DNA from: Paramacrobiotus metropolitanus
Lineage: Eukaryota > Tardigrada > Eutardigrada > Parachela > Macrobiotidae
Direction of reading: 5' to 3'
Length of the DNA stretch: 64,000 nt
Assembly (NCBI RefSeq): GCF_019649055.1
Contig: NW_026570300.1
Location: 1-64,000, forward strand
Under the pieces are notes generated by a model. It worked only from the letters and a program-made list of their open reading frames with translations, ran no database searches and had not been told where the DNA came from. Each line of letters begins with the position of its first letter. Position 1 is the first letter of the stretch. The translations under genes and the position numbers were made by a program. Positions 54,601-64,000 of the stretch are shown one piece after another.

Positions 54601-55570
54601 AAATATACAGTCATCACAACGCAGCATGTTAAACCTTTATTACATATTTATTACATATCAGTGAAGCGGCTGTCGACGCATCCGTTCCCTATAACAGTGG
54701 CACCTACAACATTATGCGGGATCACGTTGTTTCCTTCCTCTGACTCCCTAATAGATCGACTGGTTCAGTTATGGAACGAAATTACTCTGGATAGGAAAGA
54801 CTACGCCTCACTGAACGTGTTTAAGAATGCGCTGGATACAGTTTGTTGGAGCAAACTGGACTTTGTTAAACGTTTTTGCAAAACCTGATATAGTTAAATA
54901 ATTTGGCATTTTTTCAGGATACTAGTTCTTTCTGAACCATTCCTAACCGATCATGGTAAACGGAAATTCAGCAACGCTTGTGGATGATCCCTAAGTTCAC
55001 TGGCTGCGTGCTACTAGGAGTCGGTTTAACAGTTTTGTTTAAAAAAGCTACCGTTACATAGATATTGGCTTGTAGATTCCATAGTGCGATTACGTACGTA
55101 AGTGTCCATGCTTTCCATTTCTCCCACAAGAATATTAAAGTTTTCGAAAATTTGTTAAAACAATAATAACTGTAAATTCGCACACAGTTTTGTTAAAAGT
55201 GGGTTTTGGTTTTACGCATGGACACCAGTGCGCTCGCTTCCCTTCCGTTTTACTCAGTTCATTAAGCCAATATCTAATACCTCACATAACCAACAAGATG
55301 TGATCTTCCGTAATCTTCTGCTCACTTTATGTACTTCTTTTCATGATTTCTGTGCTTGCCCAGCCGTGTACTTACTTTTACGATTTCTGTTGTTTGTCTA
55401 GCCGTACTTAATGTGGATAGATTATACTGTACCAATGATTCTTCTTTACCAAATACACCATCTTGCGTGTGACCTTTGTTGTTTATTATGTTTTTGGAAT
55501 GTCAAATGCCTTGAGGGGACAGTGTCCCGTTGCACAAGACAATAAATTAAATTAGAGTTATATTATATCC
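54600..55570 (+). mobile_element. 3' relic of a non-LTR retrotransposon
   Basis: A plus-strand frame (54661-54888, 75 codons) reads like the conserved C-terminus of jockey/CR1-type polymerases: 'SLIDRLVQLWNEITLD' followed by 'SLNVFKNALD'. About 650 bp further on, 'cttgaggggacagtgtcccg' and an AATAAA-containing end (about 55512-55560) resemble the 3' untranslated tail of such elements. Between them is a partly duplicated acttctttt/gatttctgt stretch. The 5' part, including all catalytic motifs, is absent, as expected from incomplete reverse transcription. It differs from the intact element at 58.6 kb. Confidence 0.5.
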
Positions 55571-55624
55571 ATTAAATGTACTTTTTGAACGTGCATACCT
55601 ATAAATTTAAGAAAACACATTAGG

Positions 55625-56011
55625 TTACCAAATAAAAATCTCCGCTATGACTTCCGCAGACGCCGACGAATGTACTCCTACTTTAGCAAAAGCAAATTTG
55701 CAAAAGTTTTTGAATATTTTTAATACATACAGATAATAAACTGTATACTGCTCTCTGATGGTGAGATCCAAAATGGCGAAGAGAAACCGCACCACCGGTG
55801 CTTCGTTTTTGTTGCCCAGTGCCAGCACCACCTCCGGTGATGTTTTATAGTCCATGTCTCTGTCATAAATCTTCCTACACGTTGCTTTCGTCAAACTGGC
55901 TTTGGGATAGTGGGCGAATTTATCCCGGGGTAAAAGGGTGTTGCCACTCCGGTCCAGAGACATAGTCGTTGTACGTACGTCTCCAGACAGGCTTCTAATG
56001 TGAACCGGCAT
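55625..56011 (-). CDS. Hypothetical ORF or exon, unknown
   Basis: A 128-codon minus-strand frame. The first 88 residues are hydrophilic and protein-like ('LLPRDKFAHYPKASLTKATC', 'YKTSPEVVLALGNKNEAPVV') and GC-richer than the rest. After 'LDLTIREQ' the sequence becomes AT-rich and low complexity, so the true coding end may be a donor there (gca|gtatac, weak). No family was recognised. It could be a decayed gene or one exon of a gene whose other parts were not found. Confidence 0.35.
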   Translation of the reverse strand: MPVHIRSLSGDVRTTTMSLDRSGNTLLPRDKFAHYPKASLTKATCRKIYDRDMDYKTSPEVVLALGNKNEAPVVRFLFAILDLTIREQYTVYYLYVLKIFKNFCKFAFAKVGVHSSASAEVIAEIFIW

Positions 56012-56811
56012 TTCTTAGCATTCTGGTTTCACGATGCCAGATTCTCGAACCTGCAAAAGCGGCAACGTTTTTGCGTCAAACCCGTAATTTCATCTCAGCA
56101 TACAACTATATGTAGATATTACGAGTAGTATTTTTATCACATAAGAAATGCTAGTATGAGAACCTAAACGATGCCACATCGTATTCGCCGAAACAAACTT
56201 GACAAAACTAAAAACTTTCGGCAATGAGCAAAAAAGATATGTTTATTTCCACAGAGAGAACAAAAATATGAAGAGTGTAAGTACTATCTATCTATCGGTA
56301 TAATATGCTTCCGTAGTTTTATACGGAACATGTCTTGTCTTACGGAAGTATTAATCAGAAAAACTGGTACTGTAGACAATATCCACACAAAAACTGCTGG
56401 TATGTCTCTTCGTTGCCGAACCGGTCCGTTCAGATGTCTTAAATGATGTTGTTGCCTGATTATTGAACTGATTGCTGCTTACGACACATATGTACTTATC
56501 AATAATTTTGGCAGGTTTGAGTGCTAAATAAAAGTAATAAAAGTGCCTTAGACAAGACTTCCTGACCTTTCTTCCGACCGTTTTATTTTTCTTTGGTCTT
56601 GTTTAAGCCAGTGTGGTACAAACCGTCACTTAATTATTCCAGAAGAGTTTTTTCATTCGGTTCTCAAAATTCATTTCCTACCGGTACCTTATATATTACG
56701 GCGCTGACCTTTACAAAATGGCAACGTACAGCTATCAGTAGAAATCAATCTGATTTCAGATCGAGTCGGAATGTGCATTTTGCATTATACACAAGCAGGC
56801 TTCTACGGACT

Positions 56812-56851
56812 TTGTCACAGCCGGTCGATACGTATCGACCGGCTGTGACAA
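56812..56851. repeat. Perfect 40-bp palindrome
   Basis: Two 20-base arms meet with no spacer, centred on gatac|gtatc, with GC-rich flanks (cagccggtcg). The symmetry ends exactly at both sides. Perfect spacer-less palindromes of this size are unstable and rare by chance. Confidence 0.95.
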
Positions 56852-56865
56852 GGTCACTTCGTATA

Positions 56866-56886
56866 CATTGTGGCAGCGCCACAATG
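56866..56886. repeat. Hairpin, 9-bp arms and 3-base loop
   Basis: cattgtggc and gccacaatg flank agc, only 14 bases after the 40-bp palindrome. The two structures may belong to one small element. Confidence 0.85.
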
Positions 56887-58441
56887 CGCATTTACATGTA
56901 AGTTGTTTACTGTAAACAGATCATATCTACAGAATACATACATGCTGTGTTGATCCCCGAATTTCGGAGTGCATGCCAGAGAAACTCTGGGACGATAGAA
57001 CAACAGATCTTATTCTATGATATATTTCTAGGAACTCAGTCGACGCAGCTTTACAAAATCTAGACAATCCTGCATTTACAAACACAAAGTTAAACATAAC
57101 CGCAGTCGACCCTGGTAGCACTGCTTATTACTTCATCGGGTACTGTTTTCAAAGGTCCTTTTACCAAGCCACGTATACGAATGGCGGATGGTTTCCGCAG
57201 GTGGACTAAGTGTCTTTGAGAAGCAGGCATGCAGTTTATGAAGCATTTATTTGTGCTGTACAGTATATCCGGTAGTATTGCACTTGCTTATCTGCAGATG
57301 CACACTAAATGAAGTATCGAAGACGGTCCCTCGTAAGAAACTGCCAAAGCGGGAGATTTTGTATATTTATTGGGTAAAATATGACATATTCTATGCAGCT
57401 GCTGCTGGGCATACGTACGAGTATGTATCTGTATACGTTGTCCAATCCTCTGTGTACTGCGCAATGCGTATATGTATTGTACAGATTTTTATTAAAACGA
57501 AAGTACTTTGTACTACTTGTACATACGAGTATTATGCCCGCTTTTTTTTCCTTAATAATGAGAAAAGTTTATTACAAAAACAAAATTTCATTTACTGCTG
57601 CCGCTGCGTTCAAACTTCCAAATACGCTTGCTATGTGCTATGCGAGTACTTGTATAGCAGTGCGTAAAACAATATCCACCAAAGTTACCAAAACATGGCG
57701 CGATGGCACTAATTCTGCGTTAAACTTTATAATTCAGACTTCGAGAAACCTCTTTCGTCTATACAATAGTCAGGAAATTCGGGTTCTCGGAGAAGCGTCT
57801 ACGCTGTACAGAGAAACGACAACGGAAACAACATCTCCTCGAGAAATAACCTTTATTTCGATAGAAATCAAAGGGCAATCACAAAATCTAGCAAGAAAAA
57901 GGGCATGAAATCAGAATGCTAGGAATCGATGTTGACGGTTCCGTAGCTGGCACTCGAATGGCAAAACATGCTTTAGCATGTGCGCAGAATGGCGAATGGT
58001 GAGCCGATCCAGTGATGGTGAGGCGAACACGCCAATATCCTGTGCACTACGCACAACACTCTGACAGGGTTTAATATATCTGATATCGAGTTAATAAAGA
58101 AACCAAGGGTTAGTGTCGAACAAAAAAGCGAAATCCTTCTCCCTTCTGCTGCGCCGAGTGCGTTGAATGTTAGCATAATTACAACACTTCAAAATGTCCA
58201 AGAGGACATTTTTCTTCGGCATCAATTAAATGGAGGATGAATCGGGTCAGCGGTAGATCTTCAAAACGCCGCAAGTCCAAATTATTCCAAAACTCATCGT
58301 TATCTACGGACTGGTTGAATGTGTGCCTGAAAAGAACTTCAGATTAATACTTTATAGATCAGTTTGCATCGCATACCGCACAGCATCTGGGAATTTTAAA
58401 CAATCTTTCGTAACTTTTAGCGGTGATTAGGGGAGATGCAC

Positions 58442-58448
58442 GGTATAA
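58442..58448 (+). promoter_or_regulatory. TATA-like box upstream of the non-LTR element ORF
   Basis: TATAAAA about 190 bases before the polymerase start codon. It may be chance or mark element 5' sequence. Jockey-type elements normally use internal TATA-less promoters. Confidence 0.2.
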
Positions 58449-58629
58449 AAGAAGTCGTATCATTGGCTGGCTGGCGGGCTAAATTTAGCTCCGTCGAGCC
58501 AGCATAAATCTGTTGATTTACTCTCGTAAACATGGAATTTTGTTTAAGTTTGTTTGTACCAAAATGTAGGTAGAGTTTTTCTGCATCTTTAGAGAGGCTG
58601 GTTGTTGTAATCGAGTAAGTTTTCGCGCT

Positions 58630-61494
58630 ATGGGGAATAAAAAACAGTGTAGGCTTTCGACCGTTGTTTTTCATCACTTAAACGTCCAGGGACTATCATA
58701 TGCTAAACTCGATCTACTCCATCAGTTGTTACTCAATCAGGATAATCAGTCGAAAATTTTATGCATTTCGGAATCTCATCTGTCTGATAACGATCCTGAG
58801 CAGCTCTACACTCTTCCTAACTACCAACTGTTTCGCAAGGACCGCACGAAAGCATCGGGTAAAACACGGGGAGGTGGCCTATTACTTTATTGTCCTGCTC
58901 ATATCCCATGTCAAGAAGTTCGCAGATCTGAAACGTGCGGGCGTTGTGAAAGCTTGTGGGTCCTACTCCAGATTGGACAGCGAAAGGTACTAGTAGGACT
59001 TTTGTACAGAGCTCCTGATGCTTCAGCCATTGATACTGAATTTCTTTTTAATCATGTGGACGAAATGTTGCTCAAGTATTCTGGTATTGATCATGTGGTT
59101 TGTGGCGATATTAACATTGATGTCTCAGTGCCGTCTTCGCCCTATTTTCGATATTATCGCGATTTACTGAATAATCATGCGTTAGTTGATACGGTAACGG
59201 GATTTACCAGGATAGCTTGTCGAACTCGGAAAAAAGATGGCAAATTAATGCACAGTGCTAGGAAGATTGATGTTATGCTATGTTCACCAGCAGAAAGCTA
59301 TTCCTCCCTGCTAGCGGAAGATGTTTGTTACTCTGATCACAGACTATGCAGAACAGTGGCGTCCTACAAGTCTGTCAACCCTATCCATAAAACGATTACG
59401 TTCCGGTTGTGGAAGCATACACCAGAAGAAGTGTTTCAACAGCGGGTTGCTGCAGTGTCCGAGAAGTTTAGTGTGTATGACGAGTCTGTTCCCATCGATG
59501 ATTTCATGGCAAATTATGTCAGCGAACTGAACCAGATTGTAGATGAGTGCTATCCTTTAAGATCCCGAAGGGTTCGCCAGGACGATCCACCCTGGATGAA
59601 CATGTCGTTGAAAAACTTAATAAAAGAGAAAAATCAAGCCTACCGCCTCCGATGCCAGTTCCGTGGGCAACCAGAATATGCGCAGTATAACGATCGTTTT
59701 CATGCTTTGAAGAGTCAAGTCCGCTTCGCCATCGTCGATGAGAAACGCAAATTCTTCCAACGCAACCGGGACGCAGGAGAAGTGATTTGGCGCGAGCTTG
59801 GCAAATTACTGCGTAAGAGAAAGCAGACAAAAGAGCCAACAATGGAACCGGATGTGCTGAACGCTCACTTTGCAGCACAAGGGCTGCATGGGAATGAACA
59901 CACTTCACCAGCCGTCCCTTCGGGCGGTGACAGTATTAACCCTTTGCTTTGCAGGTTTGAAGAAATTACCGAGGATGTTGTTTCCTTTCAGTTGCAGAAG
60001 ATGGCCAAACGGAAAAAGAGCGCTGGACCGTGCGGCGTGCCTGCAAAAATCCTCGGTGGAATCAGCATGTGCTTGACGAAACCGTTGACATGCATGATCA
60101 ATGCCTCGTTGAAGTCCGGAGTATATCCGGCCATATTCAAAAATGCAGATGTTGTCGCTATACCGAAGCAAGCCAATGCCCGACAGCCGGATGACTACCG
60201 CCCTATTTCCCTTGCTTGCAACCTATCCAAAGTATTTGAGAAAGTAGTGCAGAACCAGCTAGTGACAGTTCTGAAAAGAAACAACATCCTATCCGACAAG
60301 CAGTCTGGATTTAGGAAAGGCCATTCCTGCGAAACACTGCTACTTAAAGTTTCAGAAAGATTGCGAAAAGCGATGGATAAGGGGCAAGTTACTGCTGTAT
60401 GTCTTTTGGACTTGAAAAAAGCGTTTGACTCAGTTTCCCATGCCAAACTTATCGAAAAACTAAGAATGATCGGAATTGAAGGTAACGTGCTGAAGTGGTT
60501 CCATGGTTACTTAACCAGTCGTAAGCAGAGAGTGAAAATGACCGCGCGTGTTTCTGACTGGCTACCAGTGCGGTCGGGGGTGCCACAGGGGACAATGATG
60601 GCGCCGGTACTGTACACGGTTTATACAAACGATATGACGAACGGAAGCGACGCAGAATGTTTTGCGGATGACACCGTACTGTTTGGATGCGGTGCCACCA
60701 AAACAGAAGCAGCAGCGAAGCTGGCCGTGCAGGTTAACAACGTAACGGCGTGGCTTGCAGACAACACCTTGTGCATGAACGAGAAGAAGTGCAAGTTAAT
60801 GTACATCTGCTCGGAAGCAAAGAACAGCCAGCCCTCTCCTGCTGTAATGATTAACGGTCACCAGATGGATGTAGAACAGTCGGTAAAGTATCTGGGAGTT
60901 TACTTTGACCGCAACCTGAAATGGGGAGTGCATTATGACCACGTACTGCGGAAAGTCAACTACGGCATCGCTATGATCAACCGCGCGAAAGACGGCCTGG
61001 ATCTGCCTCAGCGTAGGAGCCTTTACCATGCCTGTGTACAGCCACATCTCGACTACGGGTCAGGTACGTGGTCACCGGCATCTTCGGCTTTACGCGGCAA
61101 GTTAGACAGGGCACAGCGGAAAGCACTGCGGGCGATTTCTGATTACAAGGAGCGGGTTACACCCGAGCTGTATCAGAAACTGCGCATCCCGCCGGTGTAC
61201 GACCGTTGGAAGCAGTCGGAAGCGGTTTGGTTGTATAAGATCTACAACCACGAAGCATACCGTCCTCCAAAGTATATGGTGGAAATGATCGACTTCACAG
61301 ATTTGGGAGCGCATTACAACCTGCGGAACCCGACGAGAATTGCTGCCCGTGCGAAGAAGAAAATTGGAGAAGGCACGCTGGCTATGCGACTAAAGAACAT
61401 TTTTGAGCGCATACGGAAACATAACATGCAGATACTCAGTGTTGATGGTGTGGGATTTTTCAAATTTGCTCTCCGAACTGTTGATCTGTCTTAG
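58630..61494 (+). CDS. Non-LTR retrotransposon endonuclease/reverse transcriptase, intact
   Basis: An uninterrupted 954-residue frame. Residues about 10-245 form an apurinic-type (EEP) endonuclease: 'HLNVQGL', 'ISESHL', 'GLLYRAP', 'HVVCGDINIDV' and 'YSDHRLC'. Residues about 500-740 are the reverse transcriptase: 'PDDYRPISLACNLSKVFEKV', 'LDLKKAFDSVSH', 'SGVPQGTMMAPVLY' and catalytic 'CFADDTVLF'. The C-terminal region has the long 'HACVQPHLDYGSGTW' thumb/linker seen in jockey and CR1 groups. No RNase H domain and no upstream ORF1 were found. The family nicks genomic DNA and copies its RNA in place. With all catalytic residues and no stop, this copy may still be active. It lies antisense in the last intron of the F-box-like gene. 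Confidence 0.93.
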   Translation: MGNKKQCRLSTVVFHHLNVQGLSYAKLDLLHQLLLNQDNQSKILCISESHLSDNDPEQLYTLPNYQLFRKDRTKASGKTRGGGLLLYCPAHIPCQEVRRSETCGRCESLWVLLQIGQRKVLVGLLYRAPDASAIDTEFLFNHVDEMLLKYSGIDHVVCGDINIDVSVPSSPYFRYYRDLLNNHALVDTVTGFTRIACRTRKKDGKLMHSARKIDVMLCSPAESYSSLLAEDVCYSDHRLCRTVASYKSVNPIHKTITFRLWKHTPEEVFQQRVAAVSEKFSVYDESVPIDDFMANYVSELNQIVDECYPLRSRRVRQDDPPWMNMSLKNLIKEKNQAYRLRCQFRGQPEYAQYNDRFHALKSQVRFAIVDEKRKFFQRNRDAGEVIWRELGKLLRKRKQTKEPTMEPDVLNAHFAAQGLHGNEHTSPAVPSGGDSINPLLCRFEEITEDVVSFQLQKMAKRKKSAGPCGVPAKILGGISMCLTKPLTCMINASLKSGVYPAIFKNADVVAIPKQANARQPDDYRPISLACNLSKVFEKVVQNQLVTVLKRNNILSDKQSGFRKGHSCETLLLKVSERLRKAMDKGQVTAVCLLDLKKAFDSVSHAKLIEKLRMIGIEGNVLKWFHGYLTSRKQRVKMTARVSDWLPVRSGVPQGTMMAPVLYTVYTNDMTNGSDAECFADDTVLFGCGATKTEAAAKLAVQVNNVTAWLADNTLCMNEKKCKLMYICSEAKNSQPSPAVMINGHQMDVEQSVKYLGVYFDRNLKWGVHYDHVLRKVNYGIAMINRAKDGLDLPQRRSLYHACVQPHLDYGSGTWSPASSALRGKLDRAQRKALRAISDYKERVTPELYQKLRIPPVYDRWKQSEAVWLYKIYNHEAYRPPKYMVEMIDFTDLGAHYNLRNPTRIAARAKKKIGEGTLAMRLKNIFERIRKHNMQILSVDGVGFFKFALRTVDLS

Positions 61495-61567
61495 CAATTG
61501 CCTTTTTGTTTAGCTTTTTACCGACCAGACGTTGAAGTCCCGTTTAGCGGGTTGTCTGCTCCTGATG

Positions 61568-61588
61568 TAATAATAATAATAATAATAA
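61568..61588 (+). repeat. (TAA)7 tail of the non-LTR element
   Basis: Seven TAA triplets end the element 73 bases after the polymerase stop codon. Confidence 0.9.
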
Positions 61589-62354
61589 TTGATAAGGAAA
61601 CCATAACAAAAGTTTCAACTACCGTATGATGATAATGTTACAGCTTTCGGAATGGTTTTATTTTTGATTTTTCCCACCTTCGTAGCATATTTCCAAAAGC
61701 CCGCCATCCGTCATGTTCAGGATAAGGCAAGGTCTCCACCATATGCTCATGTTGGTTCTTTACTTGCATCTTGATGTCATCGGCTGGAGGTAGACAGTTT
61801 TCCAAGTACGCCATGTAGCGCCGCAAAATGTCATTTTTCTCGGCTGAACAGTCGAAAGACATTTTAGGAATAGTGACACTGATGTGCTTATTGGCTCGTT
61901 GAGACATCGTCATCGTGTCATTTACATAGATAAAGCAATGCGACACGCAGTTCTCGATGACGCAGTTCGCCACTAATAATGCCGGCAAACCGGCATCAGC
62001 CTTGGCAGATGCTGCAAAGTATGGCCGATGGCGGCCGCAGTGGGGGCCAGTTCAAAGGGCATAGTGAAGTCCTTGATCAAAATGTACGATAGTTTTATAT
62101 TTTTCGCCATGAGGAGAGAGGTAGCCGCATACATGTCGATGCATTCGTGATCGCGGTAACCCAGACCAGTTAACACAAGGGCCTTCGTGCGTCGGCTGAT
62201 GCTCCGGTCGAGTAAACACCCAAAATAATACCCTTCTGTCTCCCGAAGTCCCGGTTGTTCTTGGTCAGCTTGCAAATCAATGTTAACGAGGATATCTGAA
62301 GACAGTATCGAGTTTCCCGTGGTGCTCAGTATCTGATCCCATAGACTGCATACT

Positions 62355-64000
62355 CTGAAACATATTGATAAAACTGTTCTCTGTAACGGTCGGCTGGTGA
62401 GCATTCATGTGTCTCTTAAACATGATACGGTATTTACGGTAATGATTATGATATAATATAAGAGCACCGTTTTAGGTTTTAGGTTTACGCATATTTATCT
62501 GTGATGCTTTAATTCTCTTTTGTTATTTTTACCGTCTTGCTTTTGCTTGAGAATGAATATCCAGTTGCAACAGGACTTCGGCCAAAATCCCGTGTAGGAA
62601 GCTCCCAGTGACGAACTGTCCGTTTTCTGAAATATAGCAAATTTTAGACATACTATCCTGGACAATGGTACCGTTCCTGTTATGTAAAAGGCTTGGATGG
62701 TGCGAGCTGGTTGCGGTTCAGTGCAATCCACTGAACATTGGACAGTGGTGAAGTTCAGTGGACACTGACAGTGGAACGTTCAATAGTAAGTGGGTGTAGT
62801 CACTAAATGTACTTCTACTCATATAATATCCTTTACAAATGGCCCTATAACTTAACATTATGGCTGCATGCGTGCACTGGTCGTAAAAACGGGGGTCGGC
62901 TGCATGCACGGGTGACCTTTTCGGGTCAGCACGGGTAGAAGCCGCGTGCACGGAGTTTGGGAACGGGTTGGCTGTGTGCACGGCTAATTTGTTTGTTTTA
63001 AGGATTTTTTGGATAATTGCTTTAATCACGACTATAAAATCATGCCTCTTCTTTTACCAGCAACAGAGTTACTGGGAATTTTTGTGCAATGTCTAGTGCG
63101 AAGTTAATAACGCTTGTAATAGTACTGAGGTACAGTACTAGCACATACTTGAAAACCACTATAAGTACACTGGAATCGAAGAAGTAAGCATTTCTGTAGT
63201 ATTTTGTTCTGTACCATCCGCGATATGGAAAAGCGAAACCTCGTCAAACAGTACTGACTAGCAAAAATTATCTGTAACGACATATTCCCAGATTTTTGCA
63301 CCCTAAAAAGTTTGTAAAAAACCTGTAAAAAAGCTGTTGTACAGATATGTTGTTCAATAAACCATAAAGAGTGATAAAATGGTGTTACAAATGAAAGTTC
63401 GAAAAGCGTATAAATACGTAAATAAAATCTATTTTGAAAGCCGTACACGCATACAACACCTGTGCAAGCGTCCCGTGCATACTGCAGCCAAGGTGTATAA
63501 GGGAATCAATTAAAGGGATAAACCTACATACTGCTGCAGCCAATACCCGTAAGGATTCCCGTGCACGCAGCCAATGCCTGATGCAGTTAACATCGAGCAT
63601 AACTTAAAGGGGCCAGATCCTTCAACTTTTAACTCAGCCTCCGCACCATCATTGGACGAGTGATTTTCATATTATTGATACATTGTTTTAGCCGAATATC
63701 TGATGGTGAGTTACGTAATATTTTGTAGTTTGTGTAATCAGCTTTACGTCTAAACAATCAAGAGTGACCTGCTACAGCTGTCGACACAGAAAAGTATTAA
63801 CAAATGACTAATGCACTGCAACCCTTCCATTAAGAAATGACTAATGCGTTTCTAAATGCGGCTCGCTGACCTTTAAATTACCTCGCAATAGTTGTGGCAG
63901 CTGTGTTAATTACAAATTTCTGTCAGGACGGTAGCATAATTTCCGTTGCTGCCAACCGTTATTAAAATTTACAGCCTACTGTAGATTGTGATTTTTAGCG
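62355..64000. other. Right-end region without a supported gene
   Basis: Expected to hold upstream intron and possibly exon 1 of the F-box-like gene, but no minus-strand frame with an F-box pattern and a phase-2 donor was found. Short minus-strand frames (for example 62495-62731) have no recognised features. Contains the repeat at 62.88-62.99 kb. Confidence 0.4.
62885..62985. repeat. Three imperfect copies of a gggt..gctgcrtgcacgg unit
   Basis: Copies near 62895, 62935 and 62970 share a core of the form ggctgcatgcacgg/agccgcgtgcacgg/ggctgtgtgcacgg at 35-45 base spacing. GC-rich against an AT-rich background. Confidence 0.6.

Larger units (their letters stand above)
56012..58178. other. Region without a supported gene
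   Basis: Open plus-strand stretches at 57251-57908 overlap in two frames and are mostly AT-rich or Tyr/Cys-rich. Only the last 80 codons before 57908 look somewhat protein-like, without a recognised family. The palindrome at 56.8 kb is listed separately. Confidence 0.35.
58340..61588 (+). mobile_element. Non-LTR retrotransposon, jockey/CR1-like, in an F-box-gene intron
   Basis: The element comprises the polymerase ORF, a short 3' UTR with a cccgtttagcggg hairpin, and a (TAA)7 tail. The 5' end is not defined; it is at most 58327, where the host exon begins. Target duplications could not be identified. TAA-repeat tails are known from I-type elements, but the RNase H of that group is missing, so the clade is left open. 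Confidence 0.8.
58179..62354 (-). pseudogene. F-box-like family gene with a frameshift and a retroelement in its intron
   Basis: Two exons join in phase 2: 62354-61678 and 58326-58179. Exon 2 opens with one base plus 'VCSLWDQILST', the same place and phase as exon 2 of the gene at 37 kb ('VCARWYAILST'), marking the end of an F-box. The N-terminal exon was not found before the right edge. Later parts ('TKALVLTGLGYRDHECIDMY', 'PALLVANCVIENC', 'DGWRAFGNML', 'DEFWNNLDLRRFEDLPL') show no named domain. Near 61985 the frame changes by one base; a lost C in a C-run would explain it and would also give exon 2 the phase-2 length needed by its donor. This is therefore either a young pseudogene or a base error. 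The last intron (3351 bp) holds an antisense non-LTR retrotransposon. Confidence 0.65.

Noticed and set aside
57251-57908. Two overlapping plus-strand open frames of 138 and 175 codons
   Set aside because: AT-rich, frame-overlapping, Cys/Tyr-rich low-quality translations with no domain, start context or splice partners.
61973-62000. A tiny intron (gtttgccggcattattag) as explanation of the frame change in the second F-box-like gene
   Set aside because: Only 18 bases, far below workable intron size, and removal leads to the wrong frame; a one-base indel fits better.
1-64000. CRISPR arrays, operons or bacterial-type defence systems
   Set aside because: No spaced direct repeats or prokaryotic gene layout; genes are spliced and animal-like.

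Overview
This is a eukaryotic, metazoan window. The genes have many exons, GT-AG introns of roughly 50 bp to 3 kb, and animal-type products: a neuronal-type syntaxin, an ASH1-type histone methyltransferase, mitochondrial succinyl-CoA:3-ketoacid transferase (SCOT), a secreted leucine-rich-repeat protein, a chordin-like BMP antagonist, and two related genes with an F-box-like layout. The compact invertebrate architecture and small divergent F-box-like family would fit an ecdysozoan such as a tardigrade. That assignment is an inference from gene style; no species-diagnostic sequence is visible.

Layout. Positions 1-11.9 kb hold a large Ty3/gypsy-type LTR retrotransposon on the minus strand. Its gag is intact, its pol is broken, and its integrase end lies beyond the left edge. 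It sits directly downstream of syntaxin exon 8 (12.01-14.46 kb, minus), and the exons for the rest of the SNARE helix and the membrane anchor are absent from the window. A 2 kb head-to-head spacer separates syntaxin from a plus-strand Pro/Ser/Lys-rich gene (16.5-19.2 kb) and the ASH1 gene (20.8-26.4 kb; AWS-SET-postSET-PHD-BAH). These two may be one gene. A Myb/SANT-like coiled-coil gene (27.4-28.9 kb, minus) lies tail-to-tail with ASH1. A 541-bp foldback element (29.9-30.4 kb) precedes SCOT (30.8-34.1 kb, four coding exons).

Next come a small secreted-protein ORF (35.7-36.1 kb, minus) and the first F-box-like gene (37.0-38.5 kb). A secreted LRR gene (40.0-46.3 kb) is split by a 4347-bp LTR retrotransposon with two 364-bp LTRs that look identical and a CTAC target duplication. 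That element has Gag and a relic integrase zinc-finger region but no reverse transcriptase, so it looks non-autonomous. The chordin-like gene (48.0-53.7 kb) has nine coding exons, three VWC domains and a CHRDL-type C-terminal region.

The right part is repeat-rich. It holds the 3' relic of a non-LTR retrotransposon (54.6-55.6 kb), a perfect 40-bp palindrome (56.8 kb), and a second F-box-like gene (58.2-62.4 kb, minus). That gene's last intron is almost filled by an antisense non-LTR retrotransposon with an intact 954-residue endonuclease/reverse transcriptase ORF and a (TAA)n tail.

The host genes are not a functional cluster. The unifying theme is mobile-element impact: three host genes (syntaxin, LRR, second F-box-like) are each invaded by a different type of retroelement, at an intron, an exon and an antisense intron respectively. 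Exon borders were worked out by hand from splice consensus and phase continuity. Protein family names rest on motif recognition, not on database searches.
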